A DNA stretch of 29,209 nucleotides, taken from NCBI GenBank assembly GCA_004352715.1, contig SCFE01000011.1, forward strand, positions 43,818 to 73,026, read 5' to 3'. The position numbers were made by a program, and so were the translations under genes. This stretch comes from Hofstenia miamia (Eukaryota; Xenacoelomorpha; Acoela). The notes under the pieces were generated by a model, which ran no database searches, was not told the origin of the DNA, and worked only from the letters and a program-made list of their open reading frames with translations. Shown here in pieces: positions 27,845 through 29,209 of the stretch (positions within the stretch are counted from its first letter, which is position 1; every line of letters starts with the position of its first letter).

Positions 27845-29174
27845 GCCTCAGTTTATACTATCTAGCTCAATAAAGTTTATTGCCCCTAGACCCATATTTA
27901 ATTAATATATAATAACATGTAATTTTAATGCATCCATGCAAGCCAACAGGCATGACTTAAACAGAGTGTACCTGCGTTTAATTGAGTTGCAAAGAACAAG
28001 TTTTATAAACTAGCTGTATACATTCACTTATGCTAATGTGAACACATTTCAGGATGATCAAATCAAGGATCTATTAGTCACCTCTCATTTTGTTATGATT
28101 CCAAAATCATCATTAGAGACTAGTTAATTATAAGCATAATGAAAAATATACTTAAAACCACAATTGATAACAATCAAAATAACACTAGCATTATGCTAAA
28201 CTAAATTGATTCTAATTGTAACATTGTATATGTAAAACTACTTATTAATTCATAGCATCATGATCATTTCCTGTAGCTTGTTTACATTCCAATTCCCTCT
28301 CAAATTTGAAAAGTATAATTCAAGCAATGTTAAATTTAAACTAAGGGGACAATCAATAACAGCACTTGTTCTAATGATTAATCTTGAAATTATGTAATTT
28401 ACAAGTAAATCAAAATAAATCAAGTAAATCCCTTAACACTACAAAACGTAAAACTATGATATACATGAAATAGTCATATATGTTTACCATTAATATTATA
28501 ATATTATTGGAGTAACCAAGTAACTTTTGATATTAGTCTCTACTGGTTTCCTTGGTTACCACAATTGAAGCCCTATTGCATAATTGAGACTGTCAAATTT
28601 TAAGATCATTCTTTAGTCTTTTAATAAGTACAAAATTAAATACATAGACCCCAATTGTTCATTGAATGGCATTATGCTCTCCCCTCTTGCTTACATTAAG
28701 TTTTGAGTAATAATTTAAGTGTGGCCATAAAAGCAATTTCTGAGCTTTTTCAACCAGTTCAGCAGCTAATTCTTTGTTGCAACTTTGCATATTTGTATAC
28801 ATTTTCTCTTTGTCATTTGTGTAATAGCTTCCATATGTGTTACATATTATCTTCTATACTTCATTACTGACAATTCTAACAGTATTTTAGTATTTTTTCA
28901 CCATACAGAAGTACTAAATATTCACAAAATTCACATTTTTCTTATCAAATCCAAACTTGCAAATGTTTTGCTGGAAAACTCATTTGGCCCTTTCCCCTTT
29001 TGCAAGGTCTGTCAATGAATTTGTTCATGATTGGTTGATTCATTTTTTTGTAAAATCATTAGTAAACAAATAATAATCCATCGAATTTAGGTGATTGTGA
29101 ATTGACAGTTGATTGGATTTGATTATTAACATCCACATCGATTTCAATTCAATTAATTGATGCATTCTCAAGCC

Positions 29175-29177
<3 letters not shown>
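27845..29177. other. AT-rich spacer, no gene seen
   Basis: Short open stretches only; the longest (28785-29018) opens at TTG and reads as hydrophobic AT-driven text. A small imperfect inverted repeat GTAACCAAG / CTTGGTTAC lies at about 28513-28560. Confidence 0.5.

Positions 29178-29208
<31 letters not shown>
29178..29208. repeat. (TA)n microsatellite at window end
   Basis: A TA run continues to the last bases of the window. Confidence 0.95.

Positions 29209-29209
<1 letters not shown>

Noticed and set aside
28513-28560. GTAACCAAG / CTTGGTTAC inverted repeat as a terminator or MITE
   Set aside because: Arms of about nine bases with no flanking duplication; too weak to call.

Overview
This is AT-rich, repeat-laden nuclear DNA of an animal, most likely an invertebrate. 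The evidence is long intergenic spacers, eukaryotic promoter and polyadenylation motifs, remains of two kinds of non-LTR retrotransposon, hAT-type MITEs with 8-bp target-site duplications, many AT and GATA microsatellites, and one 1000-N assembly gap (9037-10036). A TTTATATAGCGC-type repeat tail at about 13.85 kb is of a kind I associate with marine invertebrates, but the sequence does not let me name a species. No tRNA, rRNA or CRISPR was recognised.

Layout. 1-1000: a compact minus-strand transcription unit with TATA, CRE and CCAAT motifs; its reading frame is cut by one in-frame TAA. 1.57-1.87 kb: a tandem copy with an N at the joint. 1.92-2.82 kb: a decayed reverse-transcriptase fragment. 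2.83-7.39 kb: segmental copy A, holding an intact intronless gene for a secreted mitochondrial-intermediate-peptidase-like M3 metallopeptidase (minus strand) and a possible plus-strand terminal exon. 7.52-9.04 kb: the 3' part of a non-LTR element of the restriction-like-endonuclease (R2/NeSL-like) type, running into the gap. 10.04-11.5 kb: two tandem duplications and a broken coiled-coil gene. 11.5-19.9 kb: mostly featureless AT-rich DNA with a possible 660-bp hAT-like element, a SINE/LINE-tail-like patch and a G+C-richer island. 19.90-21.06 kb: an intact 385-codon secreted protein of probable beta-helix type. 21.4-22.4 kb: a PHD-finger/coiled-coil gene broken by an 80-bp tandem duplication, a lost zinc ligand and a 218-bp hAT MITE. 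22.55-27.78 kb: segmental copy B, with a second intact M3 peptidase gene, 20,004 bp from the first. 27.84-29.2 kb: AT-rich spacer ending in a microsatellite.

The three long intact reading frames (two M3 peptidases and the beta-helix protein) are all on the minus strand, lack introns and begin with signal-peptide-like segments. The main result is the peptidase pair. Animal mitochondrial intermediate peptidases are, as far as I know, organellar enzymes from multi-exon genes. Here a single-exon version has swapped its organellar targeting for a secretory leader, has been duplicated, and differs between copies mainly in a central and active-site-flanking core, while both ends of the gene and the promoter are identical or nearly so. 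I see no single operon-like system. The window reads as two lineage-specific secreted gene types set among transposon remains.
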